The notes: generated from the letters alone by a model not told the origin. 64,000 nucleotides of DNA from Xenosphaeropsis pyriputrescens (GCA_022609375.1 JAGKQE010000002.1:620001-684000), one strand, 5' to 3'. Shown: positions 10,852 through 23,602, numbered from the stretch's first letter. Made by a program: numbers and translations.

Positions 10852-12380
10852 ATGTGCAAGGAAGCAACATGCGGCGTGTGCAGTACGTGTCCACCGGCCG
10901 AACCCGCACTCCCAACTAACCATCGCCAGGTAAATCCAGCTGGTACGGCTGCGGCCTCCACGTCCCCATGGTAATGGACACGATCGCGGCCTCGGAACGA
11001 TGCACATGCACGCCGACAACAGAGATAGACGGCCAGACCTACCCCCCCAAGGCCGGCACCGGAAAGGCCACGACAACATCAGCATCAGCAGCAGCAGCAG
11101 CAGCAGCGACCACTGCAGAGAACACCGCCCCCCTCCGCCCCGCCGCGTCCAGCACGCCCACAAACTCCCTGCGCCTCTCGGCACTGGCAACGTTCACGCC
11201 GGCGTCGCGCTCGCGCGCCTGGCTGTCGACGCCGCACCCCACGGCGCCGCTGGTGGCCACGGCGTCATCGGACAAGTCGGTGCGCGTGTACTCGCTGGCG
11301 AGCTTCGCGTTGCACTCGACGCTGGATGACGGGCATAAGCGGTCTGTGCGGTCGGTGGCGTGGAAGCCGGGGATGCGGGATGGGGCGCTGGGGTTGGTTA
11401 CTGGGTCATTTGATGCGACGGCGGGGATCTGGCGGCGGGAGGAGGCGGGAGCGGGGGGTGGTATGGGTGATGGTGATGATGATGATGATGATGAGATGGA
11501 GAGGGAGGTGGGGGGACACAATGATAATGGCGAGGAGGAGGAGCAGCATGATTGGGAGTTCAGTCTGGTGCTCGAGGGGCACGACAGCGAGATCAAGAGC
11601 GTCGCATTCAGCCCGAGCGGGCAATTCCTCGCGACATGCTCACGGGACAAGAGCGTATGGATCTGGGAGGAGATCGGCGACGAAGGCGAGGACGAATGGG
11701 AGACGGTCGCGGTACTACAGGACCACGAAGGCGACGTGAAATACGTATGCTGGACGGAGATGGACGGCGCAGAGCGGCTGGCGAGCTGCTCGTACGACGA
11801 CACGATCCGGCTGTGGAAGGACGACGGCGAGGACTGGGCCTGCGTAGCGGTGCTCCACGGCCACGACGGCACGGTGTGGGGCCTGGACTGGGAGGCACGT
11901 TCGGGTGAGCCGCTGCACTACGAGGCGGCGCCGCCGCGGCTCGTGTCGTGCTCGGCCGACAACACGGTGCGGGTCTGGCGCCGCGTGCCGCGGGCTGAGC
12001 CCGCGCCCACATTCCATTCCGACGGCATCCCCAGCACGATGCGGCCGGCCGAGGCGGGCGAGGAGTGGATTGTCGAGGCGGTGTTGCCGGCGGTGCATGA
12101 CCGGGCCATCTATGCCGTGGCGTGGTCGAAGAGGAGCGGGCGCATTGTGAGTACGGGGAGCGATAGCCGCGTGGCGGTGTATGAGGAGCGGAGGGGTGCG
12201 GGTGCGGGTGGGGAGAGCGTCTGGGAGGTCTGTACGGTTATGGAGGGGGGCCATGGGCCTTATGAGATCAATCATGCTACGTGGTGTGGACGGTTCGATG
12301 GGGGGAGGAAAGGGGAGGAGGAGATTGTCGTTACTACTGGTGATGATGGGGCTTTGAAGGCGTGGACTGTCGAGGCTTGA
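10852..12380 (+). CDS. CIA1: CIA1-type WD40 protein with an extra N-terminal Cys-rich module
   Basis: Cytosolic Fe-S cluster targeting factor (CIA1/CIAO1 family, a seven-bladed WD40 propeller). Exons 10852..10882 and 10930..12380 give 493 aa; the intron is 47 bp with GTACGT donor and actaac branch. The WD40 part begins near residue 90 and shows repeats ending in SDKSVRVY, SFDATAGIW, SRDKSVWIW, SYDDTIRLW, SADNTVRVW and DDGALKAW, as in CIA1. Residues 1-56 are unlike CIA1: Cys2, Cys7, Cys10, Cys18, His21, Cys35 and Cys37 precede a QTYPP motif. A Ser/Thr/Ala-rich linker (about 57-88) joins the two. No in-frame ATG lies between the module (last one Met26) and the propeller, so both are read as one protein. 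An acidic loop (poly-Asp near 11473) sits between blades. The exon is strikingly GC-rich compared with its neighbours. Confidence 0.88.
11082..11107 (+). repeat. (GCA)n coding microsatellite in the linker
   Basis: A run of GCA triplets encodes a poly-Ala tract in the linker between the Cys-rich module and the WD40 domain. Such tracts often vary in length between strains. Confidence 0.8.
11473..11495 (+). repeat. (GAT)n coding microsatellite, poly-Asp loop
   Basis: GAT triplets encode six or more consecutive Asp residues within an acidic insertion between WD40 blades of the CIA1-type protein. Confidence 0.8.
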
Positions 12381-13195
12381 GGAGCTGACGGATCGTTCAT
12401 AACATGAAAGGGGAACAGGACATGTGTAGAGAGAATCGACTCCTACATCGACATACGAAGCATGTACATAACAGTCTTCACGGACTCCCGCGTTGACGGT
12501 GCAGATAAGAAAGAGCGTAACACGTATCAAAGAACCAATATAATTGAATCACCACAACACGAGTACAAATGAGGAATAAGATGATCATTGATTCGTTCGC
12601 TATAACATATGTATTCGTCTCATCCTCATCACTCTCTACCCACAACACCGGCCAATGCAAAGCCCCCTCATCCGTATATACAGACCCAAACCCACAAGCA
12701 CCCCCCCACAAGTCAGAATATAAACAACAAGGTCAAGAATAAGAAAACGAACCCCCCCCCTCCCCAAAGTCCACACGAGGCTTCCTCACCCCTTTTAAGA
12801 AAGAAAAGATTTTTCTTCATTCTCGGTGAACGGATCACCCTCCTTCCCAAACAAAAGCATACAAAACGGTAACAAGTGAGCCAAAAAAGCGACTCGAAAA
12901 AACTCCAGGTATAATAGTAAAAAGAAGAGACAAATGTTCGTTGGAGTAGAACGACAAAACACACACAAAGACACACACGTACGCGTATCCCTTTCATAAT
13001 TAGACCATTAGACGCCTTGCTCGCTCCCCGATACGAAAAGTTTTTTCTCCAATGAATCAACGGCGCCGATATGCAGATGCAAATGCCCAATTTGAGTTTC
13101 GCCAATCCGCAAGAATTCTCCCACTTGAAAAAAAGAACAAAAGAAACACACATACACAAACAAAATTCCTGCCGGACAGGACTCGAGCGCATTGA
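12381..13195. other. Convergent intergenic region
   Basis: About 0.8 kb between the 3' ends of the CIA1-type gene and the RGS gene. It holds A-rich and C-rich tracts (for example about 12,690-12,770) and no gene that I can support. Confidence 0.5.
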
Positions 13196-15100
13196 CTAGC
13201 GAGGTCCCAACACTTTATACAACAAGCCCTTCTTGGTGCCGTTGGCTCGCGAGTACTGAAGAACTCTAGTCTCCGAGCTCTCACCGTCGGGCATCTGGGT
13301 TGGTACGGTGCTAAGCCGTTGCTCGAAGCTCGACTTTCTGCTGAGCGTCTCTTCCCAACCATACATATCTGTCGAGGCTACTGATTCTGCACCACTGCCG
13401 CTGTAGATGCTGGACGCGGCAGTGTTGTCCACATTCCCACTCCAGAGACCAGATGTATTCAGGCTGGGGATCGACGAGTCAGTCGTGGTGGAGATGACAG
13501 ATGACCACATCTCATCGTCCTTCTTGAACTCGGGATATGTCTTCATAATCACATCATCTTCCGGGACCTCAACTGGTATACAGATGGGTTGTAGAGATTT
13601 CACTCTCATTCTTCTTGCTCGCCTTGTTCGAGCACCACCATGCTCAGACTTACTTGCGGTCACATCCTCATCGGTCACACTTGATGCCAACCCTCTCCAA
13701 CCTTCGACGTCGAAACGCTGAGACAGTGCCGAGCTAGATGGTCTCCCATCTGCTGAATCCATGGGGAAGCTCAACGTGAACTCCGAGGATAAACTGTCTT
13801 GTTGATTCGATATCGTGGAACAAAGTGGAAAGGTATTGGATCTGTGATCGGATGAAGAAGTGACCTGTGACCGTCATGTCATGTTAACGTCGCCTTCATC
13901 GTCACGCATCGCTGGGTAGCTAGTGCTGGTGGTTGATGTGCTGCTATGGCTTCCATGGGTACTAGCTCGAGACTTTCTCCAGCCAAGCTTATCAGAAAAC
14001 TTCTTCCAGCCACCACCGCTATCCCGGTTGCGAGGAGATGTGCCAGGGGATGTAGACATGTTGAAGCCAACATCAGATGTAGGGGGTGTCGTAGGAGGCG
14101 TCATTGGCTCCAATGCAGATGGTGAAGGTGAGGAAGCTGAATCGTCTGTAAGTGCGATCTCAAGAGGGGGTTCGGTGCTGCTAGAGTTATTCGACGATAC
14201 GTTGCTCAGGTATTGCGAAAGTCTAGATGTACCGCTGACTCTAAGGGCAGCAGAAAGATGTGATTGGTGAGAAACACGTGGTGAGCGTCCACGGAAAGAA
14301 GTAGAGACAACATCTCCACCGATGTTAGTTGCAGGAGGGCTGCTTTCCCTTCTGACTCTTGATCTGGAGCGGACAGGCGATGTGGCTCGGTCATCTTGAC
14401 TTCCTCCCATATGTGCGTCCAAGTTGTCAGAAGACGTATTCCATGGAATAGTGCATGACTGAGGGCCTCGGGCTGAGGAAACGGAATTGAGAAAGGGTAC
14501 CAATACCGATTCATCCATGAGTTCGTATATGATTTTGACTGCGTTTTCCAGGCAGTCTGGATGTGGAGGAAGAAAGTCGTTCGACATGGACAATAATTCG
14601 TCGCGTACGTTGCTAGGAAGGTTAACTTCTCTTGGTCCATTGGGAACAATATAGGCGTCCATCAATTTTTGCCAGAGCATACGGACGTTCTCACATCCGT
14701 CACTCGTCGGAGTCAATGGTGTATGTGGTTGATTTATGCTGTCGTATCGTTTTCGGTATCGTGATGCGTCCATTGTAAATTCTAGTGTTTCCAGACAATG
14801 GTTTTGGGATAGGTATGCCATGAAGCCGGTGAGAGTCCATGGTGGAGGGGCTGTGTTTGAAAGTACTTCTTGGAGCGTTGGTCGTCGAGGACAATATGGT
14901 CCCGAGGGTATGGCGACACTCAGTGGCCGCGAAGGCAGGAATTCGTGTGATGACATGAAGCCCTCGTCGTCTGCGTCCCAGTCCGAAAGGACTGAGGAGC
15001 AGGTTGGTGAAGAGTCTCTGGAAGAGCTATCGGTTGCTAGACGTAACGATGGAGGTTTCCTACTCCTCGATCTTCTCATCGCGTGCCTCAAATATTTCAT
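13196..15100 (-). CDS. RGS-domain regulator of heterotrimeric G proteins, frame interrupted by one TGA
   Basis: Regulators of G-protein signalling speed GTP hydrolysis on G-alpha. The frame opens at ATG 15100. A short basic N terminus is followed by an RGS domain at about residues 85-207, including CLETLEF, MLWQKLMDAY and CLENAVKIIYELMDE. A Ser/Thr/Pro-rich tail follows. At 13876..13874 there is an in-frame TGA, which gives a 408-aa product. The same frame then stays open for another 225 codons to a TAG at 13196 and looks like coding sequence (ending KKGLLYKVLGPR). The stop context is TGA CGG. Either a short intron removes the stop, it is read through, or it is a nonsense mutation. No canonical intron fits: GTGACG or GTACCC donors joined to the CAG at 13750 would keep the frame but are weak. 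I annotate the whole open frame. Confidence 0.75.
13874..13876 (-). other. In-frame TGA inside the RGS gene (TGA CGG context)
   Basis: Single stop codon separating 408 upstream codons, which include the RGS domain, from 225 open codons in the same frame. The following CGG makes the UGA-CGG hexamer known as a leaky-stop context. Confidence 0.85.
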
Positions 15101-15732
15101 GGGCACCAGATTCTTTCTTTTCGGACCTTCTTTTCTTTCCTCCTACTTGCGATCGAAGCTCCTCGTCGTTCTTGTTCGCTGTAGAAGTTCGGAGGGTCTC
15201 GAAATGGGTTGAGTGAGAATGGGTTATTGCTGTATCGAATACATTTGCGGAAGACAAGACAATATACACGGGGGGGCGAGTTAGACAGGTATTGCCGGGG
15301 GGGGGATGTTTGCTTTCGAATATTCGTAAAGAGACCTTTGAAACTGAGAGAGGGGGGAAGAGAGGGAAAATTAAAGAAAGTAAATGTCGTCGTGCTTCTG
15401 CGATGCGGGTATCCGGTATGGAACGAGTTGTTGTTGCAAGAAGCAGCAAGAAGTAGCAAGCAAGTCCAATGAATGTTGATGGGCGCTGCAGGCCGTGACC
15501 AGCCACAAGTGGATATCGACAGGTGGTGAGAGACGGCTCTTTGCTCTTTTTGTTCTTCTGGAACAGTTGAAATGCGCGTCCGAGAATCGGGTCCAGAGTC
15601 AGGTGTCAGGTTACTGGTTACTGGTTGCTGTTGACTTTCTCTTCTCTCTTCTCTCTTTTCCTTTTCCTTTTCCTTTCTCCCTTTCTTCTATTCTTCGCAG
15701 CAGTGGCGAAATTAAGGTCGCTGCGTTTGAAG

Positions 15733-15761
15733 GATGCAGATGCAGATGCAGATGCAGAGGG
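15733..15761. repeat. (GCAGAT)n microsatellite
   Basis: About four copies of GCAGAT, just upstream of the RGS gene. Confidence 0.8.
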
Positions 15762-16024
15762 GAAGGGATGTGACCTTCCCAAAGAGACAAGAGGGACAGG
15801 ACAGGACAAGCAGTGTAGCAAGTAGGTAGGTATGATTATGCTGCCGGAGGAGGTTTACCAGATGCAGCATGTACTTGTGCAAGCAAGAGTACTGGATCCA
15901 ATGAGGAGTCGAAGGAAGGAAGAAGATGAGGATGAGGATGAGGACGAGGATGGGAATGTTGTATGAATGATGTCGGGGTAAGTGTTTGGCATATCAGTCG
16001 AGAAGGGAGGGAAAAAGAGTAAGT

Positions 16025-16136
16025 AAAAGTAGAGTTGGTAGAGTAGAGATAGAGTAAAGTAGAGTTGGTAGAGTAGAGATAGAGTAAAGTAGAGTTAGAG
16101 TAGAGTTAGAGTAGAATAGAATAGAGTAGAGTAAAG
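16025..16136. repeat. 30-bp tandem minisatellite of AGAGT/TAGAG type
   Basis: A 30-bp unit starting AGAGTTGGTAGAGTAGAG occurs twice head to tail (16031-16060 and 16061-16090). It then degenerates into shorter GAGTTA/GAATA units. The strand is strongly purine-rich. Confidence 0.85.
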
Positions 16137-16610
16137 AAGAGTTGCGAATGTGGATTGGGTGATTAGGTTGGTAGGTGGACTTCTTGGGATGGATTGTGGA
16201 TGTGGATTCTGGATTGTGGATTGAGGTTTGAGCATTGAGCATTGATCGATGGTGGACGAGGTAAGAGTCGAGGTAGTGAGTAGAGTAGTAGTAATAAGTA
16301 GTGAGTACCTAGTGAGTACGTGAGGTCACACAACAACACAGATAAAATAGATAAATAATTGAATAATTAATTAAATATTAATTATTAATTATCAGCCTCT
16401 TTTCTGCGCTTTTTCTGCGGCTTTTTTACTTCTTTCACCTCTGGCCGATAGAGAGCAAACAAAGAGTACTAGAACACAAGAGAATAGGGCTTCTAGAATT
16501 GCTGATCGATTGTATTGGAGGGATATTCAGACGTAGAAAGGGCCGAGTATTGGAGGTGGGGGAATAGAACTTGTACCGAGTACCTTACAATGGGGAAATA
16601 CCTCACCCTA

Positions 16611-16645
16611 GATGATGATGATGATAATGATGATGATGATGATGA
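16611..16645. repeat. (GAT)n microsatellite
   Basis: About eleven GAT triplets with one GAT-to-AAT interruption. Confidence 0.85.
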
Positions 16646-17492
16646 AGCATGAGTCGAGTCGAGCCAAGTCAAAGACCAGCATATCATCTACCGGCATCTG
16701 AATATTGATTTTTCTTGTCTTTTTCTGCCTTGTTGTCGTTGTCGTTGCTATTGCTGTCGTCTTGGCTATTAGTAGATGGAAGTCTCGGTGTCTCTCTATC
16801 ATAGTCTAAGTCCAAGTCTCTGATGCTTGATGCTCTTCTTCTCCTTCTCATCCTCAACTCCCAGGCTTGTGTGAGATAAATGGGTTCGACGTAGTGGGAA
16901 CGAGTTTGTGCTTTTGTCAAGGTTTGTCAAGGTTTCTCTCAAGGTCTCTCCCTCCCTCTCTCTCTCTCTCCCCTCCCTCTCCCTCTGAAGGCAGGTAGTC
17001 AGGTTAGATCAAAGTAGTCGTTGTCAAGGTACAAGGGCCCTTCTCACACCATCGCAGAATGGAGCAATTGGAGTGTTCGAGGTGCGCACAGGCTGTGTGA
17101 GTTGAGGCAGAGGATGATCCGAGTCTTGAAATAATAATGGGGACTGCGGTGTTTGACTTCTTTCTCTTCGTATGACAGAAGGCCCAGTGGAAGGAAAAGA
17201 CGCAGGAAGGATGCAGTCGAAGCGGCGATCACAGAAGCCAAAGAAAGGTAGAACAGGCTGAGAAGCTCTCTTCTTCCCCCCTCTCCCTCTCTCTCCTGGT
17301 GGGCTCTGGTGGGCTCCGGTGGACTCTCTCTCGGGCAGACATGCAGCAAGTGGCAAGTAGCAAAGTAGCAAATAGCAAAGCCAAACACGCGCCAGGGAAA
17401 AGATGAAGAGAGTTTGCTTGGGTCGCTTGGGTTTGGGTTGAGCTGCTTGGGTCTGGACAATCGGAAGTGAAGGGGAGAGGGAGATGGAGATG

Positions 17493-17544
17493 GACACAAG
17501 AGACATAGAGACACAAGAGACACAGAGACACAGAGACAGAGACA
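17493..17544. repeat. (GACACA/GAGACA)n repeat
   Basis: Imperfect tandem GAGACACA units, following another purine-rich GGAGAT stretch. Confidence 0.75.
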
Positions 17545-18332
17545 TACTACTTTGTACACAGACACCGACATTGACAGAAACACAGAAACATAGTGACACG
17601 ACACTCGACTCGACTCTCTACCGTGACCGGTCATGCACACTTCTACAAGTATTAATACGGTACTTACCAGTCCAGTCTACCTATCATCACTGAACTGAAG
17701 AACTGAACTTTAGAGCCACTTAGAGTGGAAAAGAGTCCCAGGGAAGTCCCCGGAAAGTGCCAGCGAAAGTCCCAAAGAGTCACCGTCCTAGCTGGGACTT
17801 CGTCTCAGTAGCGTGGAGAATGGAGGATGGTCCCTGGGTGCTTGGTGCGGTGGATATGAATGTTCTGTAGAATACAGGTACATTCATATGGATTGAGAAG
17901 CGATGAAGTGATTGATGGATTATTATCATCATCATCTAGGCATTTACTTTGTGAGTAGGTGCTTGTTTGTGGTGGCAAGTCACAGGAGAGATCAAGTCAA
18001 GTGTAGAAAATGAAGTCGAAGACTCTCACCAACTGATACTCATTCCAACCTATTCTTATTCATATTGATACAATGTGTGAGTATCCATAGGTAGTATTAA
18101 TACGTATTCTAGTATCAGAGCAGATAGACACATGTATCGCATCACATCGCATCGCACCGCACACAGCATCTAGAGTAGTGAGTAGTGCACAAGTCACTAC
18201 CGGTAGTAAGGATACTCGGAGTACGGAGTACAGCAAGCTTGCAAGTGGGTCAACATGGAGTTGTGGAATGTGGATCACATTATTGGGGAGGGCACGGAAG
18301 AAGAGAGTATGTACAAGTACAAGTCAGTGAAA

Positions 18333-18335
18333 GTG

Positions 18336-18365
<30 letters not shown>
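18333..18365. repeat. (GAA)n microsatellite
   Basis: About ten uninterrupted GAA triplets. Confidence 0.85.
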
Positions 18366-18366
<1 letters not shown>

Positions 18367-21300
18367 TGAAGAGGAACAAGAGCAGACTCAAGAGCAAGAG
18401 GGGTATTGTAGAATAGTGGAGTACTCAAGTGTGCAATCATATTCATGAGTAAGTGTTGATGCCCATACACAGTACTTACATATTCATAGTATGCATATGA
18501 AGGCATCGAGGGTTGACGGGTCGACGGTAATGAATCCTTCTACTTTAGTATCAAAGTAGAGTAGAGAACTTCAATAGCCTTCACAATTCACAATTCACAA
18601 TGGACGGAGAACGGAGAACGGAGCATTATTTGGATAGGACAAGTGAGGACAAGTAGCCAAGGCGTCTTGAGTCGTAAAGACGACGCCACGAGAAGTCTTC
18701 TGAATAATCAGAGAGACCATCATGAGCAGCGAAAGGGCTGGCCTTTTGGCTGGGCTGAACTCACTTTTTAAGGGTTGAGTCGAGTATGAGCATGAGCGTG
18801 AGAATATGACGGGGAATTATGAATCCCATATTCATATCAGCAGTAAGTAGTAGTATTATCACGCCTTTCTTTTTCCATTTCCGCCTGAATGATATTGATG
18901 AATCGATGAATTCACGGATTTATGGATTTACGAATAGAATACTCATGTTCACCACTACATACATACCATCATTCACATGATCTTCTCATCACAAATACAA
19001 CCACACCAGTATCATTACGCCCTTCCATTCTAGAAGGTTTCTTCTCTCGGCATCTGAGAAATCTCCATCCGTTGGTGCGTACGAAAGATGACAACAACCA
19101 CAACATCAATCTCCTCCAGATGGCAATCTGGATCTACTTGAGATGCACAAACGCGCGCGGGAAGTAGTGAAGGTTGTGGAGGGACATGGGGAGATGATGG
19201 CATGGAATGGGCCGAGCTACGGGCCATGAGCCATGAGTAGGCGCCCACAAGCACACAAAGTGACAAGGTAGAAATGAATGAGTGAGTACGCACCACTCTT
19301 GGCTTGGACTGATTACTTGACTTGTAGAATACTATTCCAAGTATCGAGAAAGACCAGAAAGGGCAGAAAGGCGAGAAAAGACGGTTGGAAAAGCCAAAGA
19401 ACGCTGGACGGGCTGATAGGGCGGCAAAAAGCCATCATCGTCGACCATCCATTCGCCAGACATTCATCAAACTTTACACCTCTTGCTTGAGCTTGGGCTC
19501 TTCTTCTTCATTCTCGGATTTCACCCATCTGCATCCCTTTCCTTTCCTTTCCATTCCACTTCCCCCTTCTCCTCCTCCTCCTCCCTACGCATGCACGCAC
19601 AAACGCACGTACGCACGCGCGCGCGCTCTCTGGATGAGGTTGTCTGGACATCAAAGGCGCCATGAAACCGCAGAACTAGGCCGGCGACTACATATTGCTT
19701 GACTTGCTGCATTGCATTGCCCGCCTATTCCATACCTACCTTTGGACTGGTACCTCAGTACTCGGTACTCGGGATCCGGACAGCACCAACTAAGGCCTTA
19801 AGCTCTCCTCCCTCTCCCTCTCCCTCTTTCTTACCCCCCCCTCAAATGCTTCATACATGCAGCTATTGGCGGTGGAGGGAGGAGGCAATGGCAGCGGAAT
19901 CTGAATCTGAACGGCTACATGCACTAGAAATGCTTAGGCCTTGCCAGCTTGACTCTTCTCCTCTCTCGCGCATCGAATCTCACGCATCTTAGCATCTCGC
20001 ATCTCTTGCATCTCTCGCCGACAAAGGTCATGCCATTCACCTGTACCTGTACTTACTTGTACAGCAAGTATGAATAGTCAGATCCACCGTGGATCTTACA
20101 TTATCTAGCGTCAGGCATGCTTGCCCCCTTCAAAGGGTGCTGAACACCTCTCATTCTCACCCTCTTTCACACTCCTCACTCCTCACTCTCGCTTTGACTC
20201 TCTCTTTCACTCGTGGGTTATTAACCCTTTCAGTTCACCGGTCCATCGTTTCTGGACTACTAAAGTGTCGATACCGTTGATATTCATTCGATTCCGATAC
20301 CATCATCATACCCAAGCATTTCTCCTTCTCCAGGCAGCTGTTCCGATAGGTGAGTTCGAGCGTGGAACATGACTGGCATGGCTGGGAAGTGACACCGCAT
20401 CGCCATTTGACACATCACATTGACCAAACTTCCACGCCTTGCTCTAGAAGGCTTCTCGAAAGGCAATGGAACAAAAGGAACAACAGCTTTGGGTGCTTCG
20501 TCGGCCGCCACTCGAGAAGATCTTTGTTGTTCAGCACTTGGCCGACTTTTATTCGTTGATCAGTGTTTGAGGTCATCCTTGCACCTTGCTGTCCTCACAC
20601 ATACTTACAACACACACACACGACTCGCCTGCATCTCTTTCTTCTTTCTCTGCTTCTTTTTGCCTCCACCACGCCAGGAGGCACTGCAGGGCCGCTACGA
20701 GCCTCTGACAACTGAGGCGTGGGAAGCCTGTTCGTCGTACAGGATTAGCGGCAAGCCCATTCTCTTGGTCGCTGATGGGCTGAATAAAAACAGCGAGCCA
20801 TTTGTTGACAGGCACACAAGGGCCCTGTGAGATTCCCATGTTGTCAACTCTAAAAAAGAAATCCTGTACTATGTATGTACGTACTTACTTACGGATTATG
20901 GACAAAGAAGTCAAAAAGATTAACTCGAGCATGACATGCGTGTTGTCATTCGCTATGATATCGACTGTTGATACTCAGGATATGATTTCCAATCTGCTCA
21001 TCTGGCTAAGCTAGAACACAGTCTCCAGGGAACTTGACTGCCGTACTATCAATACTCCATACTTGCGCAATCAACTTATTTGTCGCTATCAGCTCATGAC
21101 CACGTCCATGTCCCCGTCCCCAGCCCAACGACCAGGTCCTGATTCCATGCCTCTTCAACGATTGAGCGATTGAGAGAACAAGAGACAAAGGCCTTCCTTC
21201 TTCTGTCAATCAATACTCTTTCACAACCCCCTTCGCACTGCCCCCTCCCCATGCTGCTCCAGTTCTCACCACGGTATCGCCGCTACAGGGGTGTAGATTT

Positions 21301-22745
21301 GATACCGAGCATAGTGTCTGTACACAGTACCATGTACACAGTAGTAGCCTCCGATGTCAGCGCGAGCGCACTTTACGTGTGTGGAGGGTGAGCAGGGTGG
21401 CAGGGAACAGGCATTTTCGCAGGTATTCTAAGTAAAAAAAGGCACGCATACAACGCCAGCGGAATAAGACTACTTATGACTTCAACTATCACTACTTAAC
21501 CTATCTAAGGTAGATAGCTTCCACGCGAAGTAGAGTGAGGAATTCCACGGGCAAAAAAAAAAAAAAAGATCACCACGGCCATGACGGTGAATGGTTGCTC
21601 CGACTGAGCCCATCAGAGAAGCATTCTGATCGAATCTGTCGGAGGAAGAATGGAAGGGCCTTCGAATGGGTCTCAGACGCGGGCGCGGGCACGGGCGAAC
21701 GATCAGCGAGTGAGAAGAACGTTGCACAGTATTCTACGCACTTGTGGAATAGGTATGTATGTAGTACGTATCCATGTACTATGTACGATGAAGGAAACGA
21801 AGAGCGAGCGAAGAGCAAGCGGAGGTCGTGCCATGGAAAATGGAAACCCCACTCGGGCACGCTTGAGCTGGGTAACGAAAGTGTCTTTTTCTTCCTCGCT
21901 GGTTCCAGTTCCAGTTCCAGTTCCAATCCAGAGAAAGTTCTGGGTGCTGCGTGTGTGTGGAGAACATATTTTCTATGGAGATGATGGATTTGCTGATTTG
22001 TCGATTCGTTGCCAGTTGTCGCTTGTGCCTGTGCTTGTATCAGTCAGTCAGTCTCTTTGTGTGGAGTGGATGTGCTGTGGAGGGGCTGGCGGCGGAGGGG
22101 GGCGACTCTCTTGGAGCGTAATGCGGAACATTGTTGCAGTTGTAAGTGCTGAGACATGCAAAAGCACACGCTTGCCTGGACTCTTCGACTCTGCTTCGAT
22201 CCTCTCGACTTGAACTCGACTTCTACTTACCTCGGCCGCGTATCATCTTTGGTCTGGCGAGGTACCCTGCTGCTGCTGTTGTTACTAGGTGCTAGAATAG
22301 GTACTAGGTAAGATGGAACGAAGCTCTCCCGAGTACTTGCTTGTATTCTTATGTATGAAATATGAAATATTCCGACATTCTTGACTTGACGTCGAGCATG
22401 TGTATTGGTGTGCGTATGAATGTACACATGAATGTACACATGTACATACTTTTGCTTCATAGGTACATACGTAGTACATAATGCACCCACATGGGATTTC
22501 ATGTACTTACTTGTAGGTAGAGACAGCGTACGTATACTTACAGTTCAGTACATACATATACATACATACAGGAGTGCATGCATGTATTTGTATGCACAAT
22601 CATATCCAACGTCAAGCATGGTACTCAGACAGTGGAATCTGCTGGTCCAGCGTACAAGTACACAGTACAGTTCAAGTACGTATCTTTTGAATAAACCCGA
22701 CGTCCCCCTCTCTTCTCTTCTCTTCTCCTCAACCTTTTCATCCGA

Positions 22746-22770
22746 CATTGCCATTGCCATTGCCATTGAC
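22746..22770. repeat. (ATTGCC)n microsatellite
   Basis: Four copies of ATTGCC, ending in a diverged copy. Confidence 0.75.
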
Positions 22771-23571
22771 ATCGACGAATTGCGAGTCGCGAAGAGAATT
22801 GCGGAGTAAGTATCAAACTTATCAAACATATCTCTTATCAAACACCATCTCAACTCATCCACATCATTCCCCCTCCCCCTCCCCCAAAACCGCCGGCACA
22901 TCGGCAGTTGAAGATCTTCGCGGCACCTGCACTCCAAGTTCCCCCCTCCGCTACCCTCAAAAACGCCCAGGATCTGCAACTCTCTCGAGGATGTCTAGTC
23001 TTGTTATAAAGTCGCTCACCTGCGTTACCTTCCCAGCTTGAGCCCAGTCTCAACGGCCATCGAGCTGAAATTGCTGAGGCCAAGTCAAGTGAAGTCAAGT
23101 GAAGCCAAGTCAATCCAAACTCATGCTTCGCATTCATAGATCGCAAAGCAAAGAAAAGCGATTTCAACAGGCACAAGGCACAGGGCACAGGCAACGATGA
23201 TGATGATGATTCATGCGACAACGCCCTCTCCACATTTTCCCATGCCATCTTTGGAATTTCCGGACTGGCTGTGGGGATGAGCATTCCGCGTCGGCCGGCG
23301 TGGGAAGACCTCAACCTTGACTTCAACGACGGGTCCCCTTCCCTTTTGGCATGCGAGTCGAGTCCATTCGCCGTGTTCTACTTACTTTTGTGTGTCGTGT
23401 GTTCTTTGCGCTCTCTGCCTGGTCTGGAATGGATGGGACGTCTCCTCTTTCCTACTCCTCCCCGATCGTGGCGAGTGCAGCGATTGGGGTTCTGTGTGTG
23501 ATGGCGACAGGGGATCACGGCATTTGCCCCGACTCAGTCGTGTCATCATCATGGCATCTTGGTCTGCGGTT

Positions 23572-23602
23572 GACTGTGACTGTCACTGTCACTGTCACTA
23601 CT
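23572..23602. repeat. (TGACTG/TCACTG)n repeat
   Basis: Five tandem hexamers alternating GACTGT and CACTGT. Confidence 0.75.

Noticed and set aside
11039..12530. Several long ORFs on both strands over the CIA1-type gene
   Set aside because: GC-rich DNA has few stop codons; only the WD40 frame shows conserved motifs.
13848..13874. Short intron (donor at GTTAAC) that would remove the TGA in the RGS gene
   Set aside because: It would be only 27 nt, below the workable size for fungal introns.
16864..16880. GGTTCGA-like box B, possible tRNA
   Set aside because: No matching box A or cloverleaf around it. A scan by eye for tRNA and 5S signatures gave nothing elsewhere.
17024..17640. Two minus-strand ORFs of about 190 codons with many Cys, Val and Ser residues
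   Set aside because: They translate the GACACA/GAGACA repeat and CT-rich DNA in shifted frames; low complexity, no family, overlapping each other.
21650..22213. Plus-strand ORF of 187 codons
   Set aside because: Arg-rich then Val-Pro repeat sequence from simple repeats; no conserved motif and no exon partners.
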